64,000 nucleotides of DNA from Bacteroidota bacterium (GTDB lineage Bacteria > Bacteroidota > Bacteroidia > B-17B0 > Aurantibacillaceae): positions 1 to 64,000 of the forward strand of contig JAUXSA010000089.1 of the NCBI GenBank assembly GCA_030681615.1. The letters are read 5' to 3'. Under the pieces are notes generated by a model. The model had not been told where the DNA came from. It saw only the letters and a program-made list of their open reading frames with translations, and ran no database searches. Within the stretch, counting starts at the first letter, position 1, and every line of letters begins with the position of its first letter. Below, piece by piece: positions 1 through 9,840 of this stretch. Both the position numbers and the translations under genes were made by a program.

Positions 1-2095
1 GATAAGCATAAACATTATTGTATTTCTCATCGCCTTCAATAATTACACTTCTAAAAGATTGCAGCCCAAGTTCTGTACCAATATATATATCTCCTGTAAC
101 TTTTTCATAATTAATATCAATTATAGTATTTGAATACAGTGGACTATTGTCTTTTGTAAAGTGATAGATTTGCGTTAACCCGTCGGGGCTAAAACAATAA
201 AGGCCTCCATCTAATGTACCAACCCATTTGTTATTTGCCCCATCTACAACAATTGAAGTTACTACATCTTTTTCTAATAATAATTCTACATTGCCATCCT
301 GAACGATCTTTATTGGCTGACCATCATAATTAGAGCTATTAAAAATATTTGTTGGATTATAGAATACTCTTATTCCGGCGTCTGTGCCTATCCATATTTT
401 TCCGTCTTTGTCTTCTGCAATGGAATACACTGAGTTAGACTCCAGATTGCCACTACCAACATCTTTTGTAAGTATTTTATAATTTACATTTTGAACAGGA
501 GAAGAAAAATTATTATGATTAAATACAGTTATTCCACCCTGTCTTTCGTGAAGGGCCCACACATAATTATTTTTGTCGACAAAAATTTTTCTTGTAAATC
601 TGCCGGCATCAAAATAAAATGATTGAAATGTTCCGTCTTTCTTCTTAACACATATAAAATTCTTAGAGTCGCTGTTTGCAAACCACAAATTGCCGGCTTC
701 ATCCATACACATACCGGTACAACGTGGAGCCCCCGAGTATACCTCACCCATTGGCGTATTTGATGCATTATATACTGCAACTAACTGATCATCTTTATAC
801 TCCAACAAGCCCGAAAACCAGCTACTGGCATAAAACCTGCTTTTATCTTTCCTGTCGTAATAAACACCGGTAACATCAAATACGGGGTTGTTTAATGGAT
901 CAACTACATTTAAATAAGACCAGGTATCTTCTTTAAATATATTTATCCCTTCGTTTGTATAAATTGTTCCTCCACCCTGATCGGGTGCAGAAGGAGACAC
1001 AGCAACCTGGCCTTCAAAAATATCAATATTGCTTATTAGATTTTTATTGGTACCATTAGATTTTACAACAGTTTGTGCATAATATGGATTACTTCCATAC
1101 GTCTGAAAGGCACCATGATAGCGATCTGCTACCCAAAAAGAAGTGCTACCATTAAAGTTATAAAAATAAGCATCTGCCGGACTAAAACCAGGCTCATTAT
1201 TTACACCGGTAAAATATCCTTTATTTTCTAATGTGTTCACATCCCTAACAAATACACCAAATTGATCGATAATTGAAAAATAAGTATTTGTAGAATACGA
1301 CATTTTTTTTACGGTAGTTGCCAAAGGGTTACTGAGCAGTTTTGACCAAATATTATTTGACAGAACATATAAAGTGTCCTTTTGTACATCTACAAGATTA
1401 ATACGCCATGGAGAATAAGCGGCCACAACTTTACCCGAAACGGTAATAACGCCACCCACAGGGCCAGTTGGAATATCTGAAGAAGGAACCAAAACCCAAT
1501 TATTAAAATTATTTAAGATCTTTGTTTTATAGTTTGATTTGTATAACCCATTAGGTGTTGCCGCAAAAATAAGTGAGTCGTTTAAAGCAACCTGGTATAC
1601 TTCAAGGTTAGAACCGTTAGGGCCAATTATAAATGTTTCTTTAACCTCCAGCTTTTCCATATCAAAAACAATGATGCCAAACCCACAGGCCAGGTATGCA
1701 AAATGATCTTTAAATGTAACTTCATTTATTATTTTTTTTCCGTTTAGAACCTTGAGTTTAATGTCGGAATAATTTTTGATCTCATTGTTTTCATTTATAA
1801 CATCAATATTACTATTCTCGTAAATGACCAAGAGTTTATTATTGTTTGGATTTGTTCTTAGAAGACGAATACCAACATCATTTAAACCATTTATCTTACT
1901 TAGCTTTTCAATGCTAAAATCGTTCTCATCAATTTTAACTATGCCATTATAATTTGAAGCATAGATCAAATTATTAAATCGTGTAATGGAATTACAGTTG
2001 CTCAAACTCAAATGATCCTGCCATGAACGTGGCCCCACTTGAGGAACCACAGAAAAAAAAGCGAAGCAGAAAATAATTACTAAAATACGGTTCAT
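1..2095 (-). CDS. porZ: PorZ-like type IX secretion protein, partial (C-terminus beyond window)
   Basis: The frame is open from the ATG at 2095 to the window edge, giving 698 visible codons. It has a signal peptide (residues 1-19, MNRILVIIFCFAFFSVVPQ). Repeated beta-propeller blades follow, of the two-component-regulator propeller type, with blade motifs such as KIWIGTDAGIRVFYNP and NKWVGTLDGGLYCFSP. The N-terminal blades (SWQDHLSLSN, ACGFGIIVFDMEK, IGPNGSNLEV) and the last visible segment (GDEKYNNVYAYP) resemble known PorZ proteins as I remember them. PorZ is a surface component of the T9SS attachment complex, working with PorU, PorV and PorQ; in Porphyromonas it binds A-LPS. By comparison with the family, roughly 80-100 residues including a CTD-like domain should lie beyond position 1. 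It is transcribed divergently from tRNA-Arg. A generic two-component-regulator propeller protein is the alternative. Confidence 0.85.
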   Translation of the reverse strand, partial: MNRILVIIFCFAFFSVVPQVGPRSWQDHLSLSNCNSITRFNNLIYASNYNGIVKIDENDFSIEKLSKINGLNDVGIRLLRTNPNNNKLLVIYENSNIDVINENNEIKNYSDIKLKVLNGKKIINEVTFKDHFAYLACGFGIIVFDMEKLEVKETFIIGPNGSNLEVYQVALNDSLIFAATPNGLYKSNYKTKILNNFNNWVLVPSSDIPTGPVGGVITVSGKVVAAYSPWRINLVDVQKDTLYVLSNNIWSKLLSNPLATTVKKMSYSTNTYFSIIDQFGVFVRDVNTLENKGYFTGVNNEPGFSPADAYFYNFNGSTSFWVADRYHGAFQTYGSNPYYAQTVVKSNGTNKNLISNIDIFEGQVAVSPSAPDQGGGTIYTNEGINIFKEDTWSYLNVVDPLNNPVFDVTGVYYDRKDKSRFYASSWFSGLLEYKDDQLVAVYNASNTPMGEVYSGAPRCTGMCMDEAGNLWFANSDSKNFICVKKKDGTFQSFYFDAGRFTRKIFVDKNNYVWALHERQGGITVFNHNNFSSPVQNVNYKILTKDVGSGNLESNSVYSIAEDKDGKIWIGTDAGIRVFYNPTNIFNSSNYDGQPIKIVQDGNVELLLEKDVVTSIVVDGANNKWVGTLDGGLYCFSPDGLTQIYHFTKDNSPLYSNTIIDINYEKVTGDIYIGTELGLQSFRSVIIEGDEKYNNVYAY

Positions 2096-2201
2096 GGCTG
2101 GGTTTTGGTATAAAAACACATATATAACGCTAAAATTACGACAATATTATATTAAAAACCATAAAATATGGTGTTATATTTGTTGGCCAAATTGTTGTAA
2201 T

Positions 2202-2275
2202 GGCCTCGTAGCTCAACTGGATAGAGTGTCGGTTTCCGGAACCGAAGGTTATGGGTTCGACTCCCTTCGAGGTCA
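2202..2275 (+). tRNA. tRNA-Arg (anticodon CCG)
   Basis: A full cloverleaf can be folded by eye. The acceptor stem is GGCCTCG/CGAGGTC with one G-U pair. The D arm is GCTC..GAGT. The anticodon stem TCGGT/ACCGA holds the loop TTCCGGA, so the anticodon is CCG and it reads CGG. The T arm is ATGGG-TTCGACT-CCCTT, and the discriminator base is A. The CCA end is not encoded. It stands alone between porZ and the S46 peptidase gene. Confidence 0.95.
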
Positions 2276-2604
2276 CAGTGTTTTATCCATGTATTTTACA
2301 TTCCAAGCGTTTCAATAGCTTTTACTTTGGCAAAAGTCAGATCCAGGCTGCCTGAAACTAAAAGAGTTGTTATTGTTCTGTTATTTTAGAAAAACTTCTT
2401 TTTTTACTACATATTTAGTTACATTCTTAACTCTATGTCCCTCCCCCTTTTGGGGTGAGTTGTTTAAGCAGTTAACTTTCTGCTTTTCTCTTTGCTCTTT
2501 TCTTTATAGAAAATATACGCACCGCCATCTACATAATAAGCTATTCATCTAAAAATTAACTTCATATCGGTTTCATTGTTAATTTTGTGCTCTATTTTAA
2601 ATCT
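2276..2604. other. gene-free stretch between tRNA-Arg and the S46 peptidase
   Basis: About 330 bases with no convincing gene. A 61-codon frame here is leucine/phenylalanine/serine-rich with no recognisable domain. A C5-T4-G4 run near 2450 could form a short hairpin but has no T tail. The 3' end carries the promoter box of the next gene. Confidence 0.5.
2580..2587 (+). promoter_or_regulatory. Bacteroidota -7 box (TAATTTTG) for the S46 peptidase
   Basis: An exact match to TAnnTTTG, ending 18 bases before the ATG at 2605. No clear -33 TTTG is seen upstream. The box overlaps a possible GTG start at 2587, which argues that the ATG at 2605 is the real start. Confidence 0.45.
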
Positions 2605-4764
2605 ATGAAAAAACTATTTTCCATTTTATTTGTTACCCTAAGCTTTTTTTCAATTAAGGCCGATGAAGGTATGTGGTTGGTACAACTTATTGGCGAAAAA
2701 ACTTATGCCGATATGGTTAAGAAAGGTCTTAAGCTTACAAAAGAACAACTTTATAGCGCAAATAAAAGCAGTATAAAAGATGCCATTGTTTTATTTGGTG
2801 GTGGCTGCACAGCCGAAATAGTTAGTAAAGAAGGATTAGTTTTTACTAACCACCACTGCGGTTATGGCAGTATTGCCGCAGCAAGTTCGGTAGCTCACAA
2901 TTATTTAAGAGATGGCTTTTGGGCAAAATCAAAACAAGAAGAAATTGCAAGCCCGGGATTAAGCGTTCAGTTCTTATTAAATATTGATGACGTGACTGAT
3001 AAGGTTAATGAAAAAATAAAAGATATTCCTGTAAACGAACTGGCCGCAAAACTTCCTGGCATCTTAGCTAGCATGTCGGCCAAGGCAGGAGAAGGAACCG
3101 GTTATGAAATAAGGATCGGCAGTTTTTTTAAAGGAAACCAATTCTTACAATTCACTTACCAAAGATATACTGATGTTCGTCTTGTTGGCGCGCCGCCAGA
3201 GAGCATTGGCAAATTTGGTGGAGACACTGATAACTGGGAGTGGCCGCGTCACACTGGTGATTTTTCTATCTTCCGCGTTTACATGAGCAAAGACGGTAAA
3301 CCTGCCGATTACAGTGCCGAGAACATTCCTTATGTTCCAAAACATTTTCTTCCAGTATCTATAAAAGGGTTAAAAGACGGAGATTTTTCTATGATCTATG
3401 GCTATCCTGGTGGCACAAACAGGTACGAAACTTCTTATGGCGTCAAATTAAAAATTGATATTGAAAATCCTTTTACTGTTAGTTTACGCGATGCCCGTTT
3501 AAAATTAATGATGACGGAAATGTTGAAGGATCCTGCCAATAAAATTCAGTTAGCAAGTTATTACGCGCAGGTTGCCAACTACTGGAAATTTTTTGATGGC
3601 GAAACAAAACAATTAGTAAAATATAACACTATTGCACAAAAGCAAAAAGATGAAGCCGCTTTTGAAGCTTGGGCAAAAGGCAAACCTGAGTACGATAATT
3701 TATTTGTAAATATTAAGAGTGCTTATGATAACTGGAGACCTTACGCAAAACACCGAGTTTATATTGCAGAAGGAATTATGGGTTCGCCACTACTTGCATT
3801 TGCAGCTACTTTAAAAGGTCTTGATGTAGCGCTTTCGGATAAAACCACTACTGCTGAAAATTTAAACAAAACAATTGCTGCATTAAAAGGGGCGCAGGAA
3901 AGATTCATTAAAAATGAAAATATTATTTCAGACAGAAATATTTTAGGTATAGTTACCAAGCTTTTTTATACGGATATTGATCCAAGCCAAAGACCCCAGG
4001 CTTTTTACGGCGCACTTAAAACAACTTATGGTTCGTTAGAAAAAGAAGAAACGTACGAAAAGTTTGCGAAGGATGTTTTTGCAAATACATTAATTTTAAA
4101 TAAAGAGAAGTGGGATGCCTTTATTGCAAAGCCTGATACTGCAACGCTTCATAAAGATCCTGCATATAAAACCGCGATCAGCTTTTTGGATAACTTTAAT
4201 AATAATTACGGCAAATTTTTTGCTGATTTTAATGGCGCTACTTATGCCTTAAATAAAAAATATTTAAAGGGCGTTTTAGAAATGAAAAAAGGTCAGGCTA
4301 TTTATCCTGATGCCAATCAAACCATGCGCGTATCTTATGGTAATGTAAAATCATACACACCAAGAGATGGTGTAAGCTATAATTATGTTTGTACATTAAA
4401 CGGTTTAATGGAAAAATACAAGCCGGGCGATTATGAATTTGATGCGCCGGCTAAATTAATTGAGCTTATAAAAAATAAAGATTATGGTCAGTACATTGAT
4501 AAACAAACAAACGACATTGTAGTTTCATTTATAACTACCGATGATATCACAGGTGGTAATTCAGGTTCGCCGGTTATAAACGCTAAAGGAGAGCTTATTG
4601 GTTTGGCATTTGACGGGAATTATGAAGCATTAAGTCACAAAATTGCTTTTGATAAGAATTTAAACCGCACCATATGTGTGGACGTTAGGTTTGTATTATT
4701 TGTAATTGACAAATTAGGTGGCGCAAAAAATATTATAGATGAATTAGTAATTATGAAGAACTAA
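2605..4764 (+). CDS. S46 family dipeptidyl-peptidase, DPP7-like
   Basis: A 719-residue protein, the usual S46 length, with signal peptide MKKLFSILFVTLSFFSIKA and mature start DEGMW. Trypsin-fold catalytic elements are visible: the His in NHHCG (residues 82-86), the Asp region in DTDNWEWPRHTGDF (207-220) and Ser653 in GGNSGSP. Residue 671, 18 after the catalytic Ser, is Gly (FDGNYEA). In characterised S46 enzymes Gly at this place marks DPP7, which prefers hydrophobic P1 residues, while Arg marks DPP11, which prefers Asp/Glu. It should remove dipeptides from oligopeptides in the periplasm or at the surface. The ATG at 2605 is preferred over an upstream GTG because only it gives a clean signal peptide and lies downstream of the promoter box. 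Confidence 0.92.
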   Translation: MKKLFSILFVTLSFFSIKADEGMWLVQLIGEKTYADMVKKGLKLTKEQLYSANKSSIKDAIVLFGGGCTAEIVSKEGLVFTNHHCGYGSIAAASSVAHNYLRDGFWAKSKQEEIASPGLSVQFLLNIDDVTDKVNEKIKDIPVNELAAKLPGILASMSAKAGEGTGYEIRIGSFFKGNQFLQFTYQRYTDVRLVGAPPESIGKFGGDTDNWEWPRHTGDFSIFRVYMSKDGKPADYSAENIPYVPKHFLPVSIKGLKDGDFSMIYGYPGGTNRYETSYGVKLKIDIENPFTVSLRDARLKLMMTEMLKDPANKIQLASYYAQVANYWKFFDGETKQLVKYNTIAQKQKDEAAFEAWAKGKPEYDNLFVNIKSAYDNWRPYAKHRVYIAEGIMGSPLLAFAATLKGLDVALSDKTTTAENLNKTIAALKGAQERFIKNENIISDRNILGIVTKLFYTDIDPSQRPQAFYGALKTTYGSLEKEETYEKFAKDVFANTLILNKEKWDAFIAKPDTATLHKDPAYKTAISFLDNFNNNYGKFFADFNGATYALNKKYLKGVLEMKKGQAIYPDANQTMRVSYGNVKSYTPRDGVSYNYVCTLNGLMEKYKPGDYEFDAPAKLIELIKNKDYGQYIDKQTNDIVVSFITTDDITGGNSGSPVINAKGELIGLAFDGNYEALSHKIAFDKNLNRTICVDVRFVLFVIDKLGGAKNIIDELVIMKN

Positions 4765-4790
4765 CCTTTTTTAAATTGATCTAAAAACAA

Positions 4791-4824
4791 AAATCCCATT
4801 GTATTTTTTACAACGGGATTTTTT
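4791..4824. terminator. bidirectional rho-independent terminator
   Basis: The 12-base arms (AAATCCCATTGT at 4791-4802 and ACAACGGGATTT at 4810-4821) pair with one mismatch. T runs follow on the plus strand and A runs precede, so the hairpin can end both convergent genes (S46 peptidase and the beta-barrel protein). Confidence 0.8.
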
Positions 4825-4828
4825 AGTT

Positions 4829-5821
4829 TTAATTTGTAATTACTTTGCTTTTCCTGCTTTCTTTATGAGGAATAATGTACCCTACTCTAAAGCCTGCTGT
4901 GAAGGAAAGCCCTAAAGTTGGCACTCGTATAAAACCATGATAGTTAGAGGTGTAATTTCTTTCATTACCATAATAATATTGTTGTTGATTTCCTGTTCCA
5001 AAAGGATTTGTAAAAAAATCTGGGTTTGAATACGATTCTGTTTGTCCTGTAAAACCAATGCCTGCATAATAATCCAACGTTAATATATTTCCCAATATAA
5101 ATTGGCGACCATAATTAACAAATCCACCATACGAAATAGTATTCATATTTGAATATACCGTTTGTGAATTCACTGCCGGAGGAGGATAAGTATTATTGTT
5201 GTTATAATAAACCCTACTGAGATCTTCAAAATTAATGTAAGAAACTGCAAAGTCTAATTTTACATATCTGCCTTTTAAAGGATGCGCATATTTTAATCCT
5301 TTAATTGAAAAGTCTTCCCCTAAAAAGAATTTTATGCCTGGCTTAATGAACACTCCTGAATTATGAGTGCTGTTATTAAATCCCTTTCTGAATATATTAT
5401 TTGATGCATCGCTATTAATACTCGAATTAATATATCCGGCTTCGATATCTAAATTCATCCCTACTTTAATTACACTTTCATAAGCAACAGTTAGGTGACT
5501 GAAAGCAGCAGAAAAAGGGCTTATTTTAATTACCTGCCTGTTTCCTAAGATCTCTTTGTGTTCATTCTCGATCGAAAGTTCATCGGGCACTAAGCGCTCT
5601 GTAAATCCATTTGCTAAAGCGTATTTAATTACAGAGGCCTTATCAATAAAATATATTGGTCCATCCATATTTCCGGCCCATTTGTATTTGATCTCCGATT
5701 CGTTTATCTCCATTATTTTACAGGCTATCTTTTTATTTTTTTGTAAATACAAAGTATCTGCCTGCGAAAAAATAACTGTTGCAACGAACAGAAAAACAAA
5801 AGAAAACAATAGCTTTTTCAT
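4829..5821 (-). CDS. exported protein, probable outer membrane beta-barrel, function unknown
   Basis: 330 residues with a signal peptide (MKKLLFSFVFLFVATVIFS, then QADTLYL). Residues about 21-75 form a small beta-rich domain (KKIACKIMEINESEIKYKW, then an IKYA motif) that I associate with Bacteroidota hypothetical envelope proteins. The remaining 230 residues alternate polar and aromatic positions, with many Tyr, Asn and Gly, and end in strands such as GLSFTAGFRVGYIIP, as expected for an outer membrane barrel. No enzymatic motif is seen. It shares a terminator with the S46 peptidase across the strand. A 27-codon reading frame sits four bases upstream. Barrel assignment is inference from composition. 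Confidence 0.65.
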   Translation of the reverse strand: MKKLLFSFVFLFVATVIFSQADTLYLQKNKKIACKIMEINESEIKYKWAGNMDGPIYFIDKASVIKYALANGFTERLVPDELSIENEHKEILGNRQVIKISPFSAAFSHLTVAYESVIKVGMNLDIEAGYINSSINSDASNNIFRKGFNNSTHNSGVFIKPGIKFFLGEDFSIKGLKYAHPLKGRYVKLDFAVSYINFEDLSRVYYNNNNTYPPPAVNSQTVYSNMNTISYGGFVNYGRQFILGNILTLDYYAGIGFTGQTESYSNPDFFTNPFGTGNQQQYYYGNERNYTSNYHGFIRVPTLGLSFTAGFRVGYIIPHKESRKSKVITN

Positions 5822-5825
5822 GTGC

Positions 5826-5909
5826 TTATTTTTTAATTTTTGTAGTAATAAGATCTTCTACTTTAATTTCATTAACGATTTGATTTGATGTTTTATTGCT
5901 CAAAAACAT
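5826..5909 (-). CDS. possible 27-residue leader peptide
   Basis: ATG at 5909 to TAA at 5826-5828 encodes MFLSNKTSNQIVNEIKVEDL followed by seven residues ending in KK. It begins 13 bases after a TATCTTTA box and ends four bases before the start of the barrel gene. The position suits translational coupling, but a frame this short can occur by chance. Confidence 0.25.
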   Translation of the reverse strand: MFLSNKTSNQIVNEIKVEDLITTKIKK

Positions 5910-5921
5910 CTTCTGTTTAAA

Positions 5922-5929
5922 TAAAGATA
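5922..5929 (-). promoter_or_regulatory. -7-like box (TATCTTTA) for the barrel protein transcript
   Basis: TAnnTTTA on the minus strand. Transcription would start near 5915 and run through the small leader frame into the 330-residue gene. No -33 element was recognised. Confidence 0.3.
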
Positions 5930-6039
5930 TAAAAAAACACGCTTGATCCAAAAGCAAAATCGTTAAATCTTATATCCGGTAGTTTATTTGAGTAGAAGTA
6001 GTGTCTTAGTCTTTATCTGGTAAATAAACGCTATGAGCT

Positions 6040-6966
6040 TTAGTATAAAAATGGCTTAATGGCTGGATCGATCTTATCCTCTTCAGGTTTAGGGTTGCCT
6101 TGATAAAACTGTTTTAAATTATCATTTAATTGTTCTACACCAAAACTGATAGATTCGTAAACATCGCCTTTCTGCAATAGTAAAGTTTTAAACCCCACGG
6201 GCTGTGGCTTAAAATTCTTTGTAGTGGATTGTTGTCTATCGAACAGTTGTGTTTTATCTACTCCGTAAATAATTTTATTATCAGCATATTTATAGTACAT
6301 AGGTATAGGCCCTAAATAACCAACTATCTTTTTGCCGAAACCACCTAAATAAGGAAAAGGGCGTTTTAATTGATGTCCATATTTATTCTTAATAACAACA
6401 TCGTACATACCGCCACTTGGGTTACCATTTTCCCTCACAAATTTTGCCGAATCTTCTTTAACAAAACCTATAGAAGAATTATAAGCAAAATCTTTTTCAG
6501 CTATTAAATAAAATTTTTCAGTCATGCTAATGTTCGGATCTATAGTAAGGTTTGTATCTAAAAAGATCCCGGTTCGCGCACCTTTTAACAAACTATCCTG
6601 ACTATTGCTATAAATAAAATAGATCTTACAGAATTTAAAATTGTCCAGATAGGCCATCATAATATTTTTATTTACAATGTAGGTCTCTATTATTTTCTCA
6701 ACGGCCTTGTCTTTTTCTCCGTGACTATTAAAAGCATCTATCTGTTTGATATTGGTCTTTAGTTTTACAACCAAAGCACCCTCCTTTAATTGATTAATTT
6801 GCCAGGCTGCAATTACTATCCGTCTCTTTCTGAATTTCTCAAATTGTTTTGGGTCTTTGTAATCTTTTGTATTCTGATATTCGTTCCCCTCTTGTGCATT
6901 TATAAAAAATACACTTACAATAAAACAAAGTAAAAAAATTACTTTTTTATTTAACAATCGAGCCAT
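6040..6966 (-). CDS. exported protein of unknown function
   Basis: 308 residues from the ATG at 6966. The chosen start gives a typical signal peptide ([20 protein letters not shown], cleaved near FINAQ) and overlaps the end of metG by 20 bases. A longer frame starting at 6996 would overlap more and adds only [10 protein letters not shown]. The mature part is basic at first ([20 protein letters not shown]) and mixed alpha/beta. It contains [20 protein letters not shown] and two Gly-rich turns. No Cys pair or catalytic motif is evident. The tight overlap suggests co-transcription with metG, but that says little about role. I do not recognise the family. Confidence 0.6.
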   Translation of the reverse strand: MARLLNKKVIFLLCFIVSVFFINAQEGNEYQNTKDYKDPKQFEKFRKRRIVIAAWQINQLKEGALVVKLKTNIKQIDAFNSHGEKDKAVEKIIETYIVNKNIMMAYLDNFKFCKIYFIYSNSQDSLLKGARTGIFLDTNLTIDPNISMTEKFYLIAEKDFAYNSSIGFVKEDSAKFVRENGNPSGGMYDVVIKNKYGHQLKRPFPYLGGFGKKIVGYLGPIPMYYKYADNKIIYGVDKTQLFDRQQSTTKNFKPQPVGFKTLLLQKGDVYESISFGVEQLNDNLKQFYQGNPKPEEDKIDPAIKPFLY

Positions 6967-8989
6967 TTTCAATATCATTTTTTTCGGGTGAAACAAAACT
7001 TAATTCGCCTTTCGCATTTTCGGCCATTAAGATCATTCCCTGGCTTTCTATCCCCTTTATTTTACGGGGAGCCAGGTTAACTAATAAGCAAACTTTATGC
7101 CCAATAATATCTTCGGGTTTAAAATATATCGCAATTCCACTCACTACAGTACGTACATCCTTTCCTGTATCTATTGTTAGTTTTAATAACTTATCTGTTT
7201 TTGGAACAGCTTCTGCTGCAATAATTGTAGCAGTTCTAATATCCATTTTAGAAAAGTCATCAAAGGTTGTTTCAGTTTTAAATTCAATCGGACCTGCATT
7301 CACTAAATTATCTTCTTTACTTTTTTTCAATCGATCTAACTGAATTTGAATATGCTCATCTTCAACTTTCGAAAATAGTAATTCATCTTTATTTATTGTG
7401 TGGCCATGCGCCATGTTGGATGTTTGGCTTGCTGCAGCCCACCGCAATGGTTTAATATTTAATAGTTCAAATAATTTCTTTGAAGTAAAAGGTAAAAATG
7501 GTTCTGCTAAAATGGCAAGATTACAAGAGATCTGGAGCGCTACGTTCATAATTGTTTTAACACGTTGCTCATCTGTTTTAATTAATTTCCACGGCTCTGT
7601 TTCTGCCAAATATTTATTGCCAATGCGCGCAACATTCATCCATTCGCTAATTGCTTCTCTGAATTTAAATTGTTCAATAGCTTTAGCAACCTTGCCTGGC
7701 GCTGCGGCTAACTCTTCTAATACTATAAGATCTTCTTTGTTATAGGTTTTTGCCTCAGGCACTTTACCTTCGTAAAATTTATGCGTTAAAACTAATGTTC
7801 TATTAATAAAATTTCCAAAAATAGCAACCAGTTCGCTGTTGTTCTTTGTTTGAAAATCTTTCCACGTAAAATCGTTATCTTTTGTTTCAGGCGCGTTAGA
7901 ACAAAGGGTGTAACGTAAAACATCCTGCATGTTCTTAAAATCATTTAAATACTCGTGCAACCAAACTGCCCAGTTACGAGAAGTAGAAATTTTATCGCCT
8001 TCTAGATTTAAAAATTCATTAGCGGGAACATTATCTGGTAAAATAAATTCGCCATGCTCCATTAACATGGCAGGAAAAATAATACAGTGAAAAACAATAT
8101 TATCTTTTCCAATAAAATGTATCAATCGCGAATCGTCTTTTTTCCAATAATCTTCCCAGGTATCCGGCAATAGTTCTTTGGTGGCAGATATATAACCGAT
8201 GGGTGCATCAAACCAAACGTATAATACTTTTCCTTCAGCGTCTTTAAGCGGCACGGGTACACCCCAATCCAGGTCGCGTGTCATTGCTCTTGGTTGTAAA
8301 CCGTCTCCGCTATCCAACCAGCTTTTGCATTGTCCGTAAACGTTTGTTTTCCAGTCGCTATGTTTTTCTATATAGGCTTTTATTTTTGGTTGTAATTTAT
8401 CAAGAGGTAAAAACCAATTCTTTGTCTGTTTTAAAACCGGCTTGCTGCCCGATAAGGTTGACTTAGGGTCGATCAGATCGGTGGCGTTAAGGGTAGAGCC
8501 ACATTTTTCACATTGGTCGCCATAAGCGTTAGGGTTAGCACATTTTGGGCATGTGCCAACTATATAACGGTCAGCAAGAAATTGTTTTGCAGTTTCATCA
8601 TAGTATTGCTCTGTAACTTCTTCGGTAAACCCGTTTTTATCATATAAAGTTTTAAAAAAGTCGGAGGCCGTTTGATGATGGATCTTTGAGCTTGTGCGTG
8701 AATACACATCAAACGATATTCCAAAATCTTTAAAAGAATTGCCCATAATAGTATGGTACTTATCTACAACGGCCTGCGGTGTGGTATGCTCTTTTTTTGC
8801 TTTAATGGTAATAGGCACACCATGCTCATCGCTTCCGCAAACAAACTTTACATCGTGCCCAATGCTTCTTAAGTACCTCACATAAATATCTGCCGGTAAA
8901 TAACATCCTGCTAAGTGCCCAATATGAACCGGCCCATTTGCATAAGGCAAAGCTGCTGTAACTAATGTTCTTTTAAATTTTGAATTCAT
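6947..8989 (-). CDS. metG: methionine--tRNA ligase
   Basis: 680 residues, close to E. coli MetG (677). It charges tRNA-Met in the cytoplasm. The class I signature HIGH appears as HIGHLAG near residue 22. A zinc-knuckle insertion CPKC...CEKC lies near 145-165. The KMSKS-type loop is GDKISTSRN near 330-340, followed by the helical anticodon-binding domain. The last about 110 residues are an EMAPII-like tRNA-binding domain ([39 protein letters not shown]), which supports dimerisation in related enzymes. It is the first gene of a two-gene unit with the exported protein downstream and is divergent from the HNH-like gene. Confidence 0.97.
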   Translation of the reverse strand: MNSKFKRTLVTAALPYANGPVHIGHLAGCYLPADIYVRYLRSIGHDVKFVCGSDEHGVPITIKAKKEHTTPQAVVDKYHTIMGNSFKDFGISFDVYSRTSSKIHHQTASDFFKTLYDKNGFTEEVTEQYYDETAKQFLADRYIVGTCPKCANPNAYGDQCEKCGSTLNATDLIDPKSTLSGSKPVLKQTKNWFLPLDKLQPKIKAYIEKHSDWKTNVYGQCKSWLDSGDGLQPRAMTRDLDWGVPVPLKDAEGKVLYVWFDAPIGYISATKELLPDTWEDYWKKDDSRLIHFIGKDNIVFHCIIFPAMLMEHGEFILPDNVPANEFLNLEGDKISTSRNWAVWLHEYLNDFKNMQDVLRYTLCSNAPETKDNDFTWKDFQTKNNSELVAIFGNFINRTLVLTHKFYEGKVPEAKTYNKEDLIVLEELAAAPGKVAKAIEQFKFREAISEWMNVARIGNKYLAETEPWKLIKTDEQRVKTIMNVALQISCNLAILAEPFLPFTSKKLFELLNIKPLRWAAASQTSNMAHGHTINKDELLFSKVEDEHIQIQLDRLKKSKEDNLVNAGPIEFKTETTFDDFSKMDIRTATIIAAEAVPKTDKLLKLTIDTGKDVRTVVSGIAIYFKPEDIIGHKVCLLVNLAPRKIKGIESQGMILMAENAKGELSFVSPEKNDIENGSIVK

Positions 8990-9076
8990 TTTTATCTCCT
9001 AAAGTGCAACCCGTTATGCGTATTTGTTATTTTTTAGCCTAAAATACAAATAAATCATTTTTTTGTTATATTTATA

Positions 9077-9084
9077 CAAAAGTA
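9077..9084 (-). promoter_or_regulatory. -7 box (TACTTTTG) upstream of metG
   Basis: An exact TAnnTTTG on the minus strand in the 121-base divergent region. It implies a leader of about 80 bases for metG. A TATATTTA box for the opposite gene lies next to it at 9067-9074. Confidence 0.3.
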
Positions 9085-9110
9085 ACTATAACTATTAAAA
9101 TAAATTAAGA

Positions 9111-9836
9111 ATGAGCAATAAAAAAGAAATTTGGAAAACAATTACTGTAAATGGCAAAAAACCTTCGGTGCCATACGTAATTTCGAATCATGGTCATTTT
9201 GGTGTATTACTAGACAAAAGTGGCAAGGTTGAAAGAAGAAATTTTAAACCCACAGCCGGCAGCTACCGCTTTAATGTAAGGCAGGACGGCAAAGCGGCGG
9301 CTATCTTTTTATATAAAGAAGTTGCTAAAGCCTTTTTGAAAAAACCTTCTCCCAAACATAAATTCGTTATTCATAAAGATCATAATTATTTGAATGATCA
9401 TGTAGATAATTTAAAGTGGGCAACACAAACCGAACACAGGGCACACACTACTTTTAGCCCTAATGCTATTTTATCAAGAAAGAAAAAAGCTATTGTAAAA
9501 AGCTCTCACTCGCAGATCTTTAATGAGAAAAGTATTGTTACTTTAAAGAAAATGATCTGGGATCCTAAGAGAAAACTATCTTATAAACAGATAGCCGACA
9601 AATTTGGTGTTTCAGAAATGCAGATATACCGTATTAAAACGGGTCAGTTCTGGTATCATGTTAGGGTTGAGAACGAACCTATTCACGCTAAATACAAACA
9701 GAATTTAAGCAATATAGAATACCAGGAAAAGAAATCAAATGCTGAAATGGCGAAGAAAGAAAAACGTACCGCATCTTTGAAAAAAAGTGCTTCAAAAAAA
9801 CCTTCTTCAAAAGCTAAAGGCAAGAAAAAGAAATAA
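9111..9836 (+). CDS. NUMOD4 / HNH-like protein with C-terminal HTH
   Basis: 241 residues. Residues about 6-45 (EIWKTITVNGKKPSVPYVIS) look like a NUMOD4 module. Residues about 80-110 (VIHKDHNYLNDHVDNLKWAT, then QTEH) match the HNH_3 pattern H-x-D-x(3)-L-N...N-L-W. Residues about 155-185 (LSYKQIADKFGVSEMQIYRI) form a helix-turn-helix. The tail is strongly basic (SASKKPSSKAKGKKKK). These modules are known from mobile homing endonucleases, but this gene is free-standing, sits in no intron and has no flanking duplication. That suggests a domesticated DNA-binding protein, either nuclease or regulator. It lies four bases before the S66 peptidase gene and is likely co-transcribed with it. Function is inferred from domains only. 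Confidence 0.7.
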   Translation: MSNKKEIWKTITVNGKKPSVPYVISNHGHFGVLLDKSGKVERRNFKPTAGSYRFNVRQDGKAAAIFLYKEVAKAFLKKPSPKHKFVIHKDHNYLNDHVDNLKWATQTEHRAHTTFSPNAILSRKKKAIVKSSHSQIFNEKSIVTLKKMIWDPKRKLSYKQIADKFGVSEMQIYRIKTGQFWYHVRVENEPIHAKYKQNLSNIEYQEKKSNAEMAKKEKRTASLKKSASKKPSSKAKGKKKK

Positions 9837-9840
9837 TCAA

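Noticed and set aside
2094..2318. 74-codon frame over the tRNA-Arg gene
   Set aside because: It runs straight through the tRNA and has no recognisable domain.
2367..2552. 61-codon frame before the S46 peptidase
   Set aside because: Low-complexity, no domain, no promoter or start context; probably chance in AT-rich DNA.
9111..9836. group I intron or intein homing element
   Set aside because: The gene is intergenic, interrupts nothing, and no intron-like flanks are visible.
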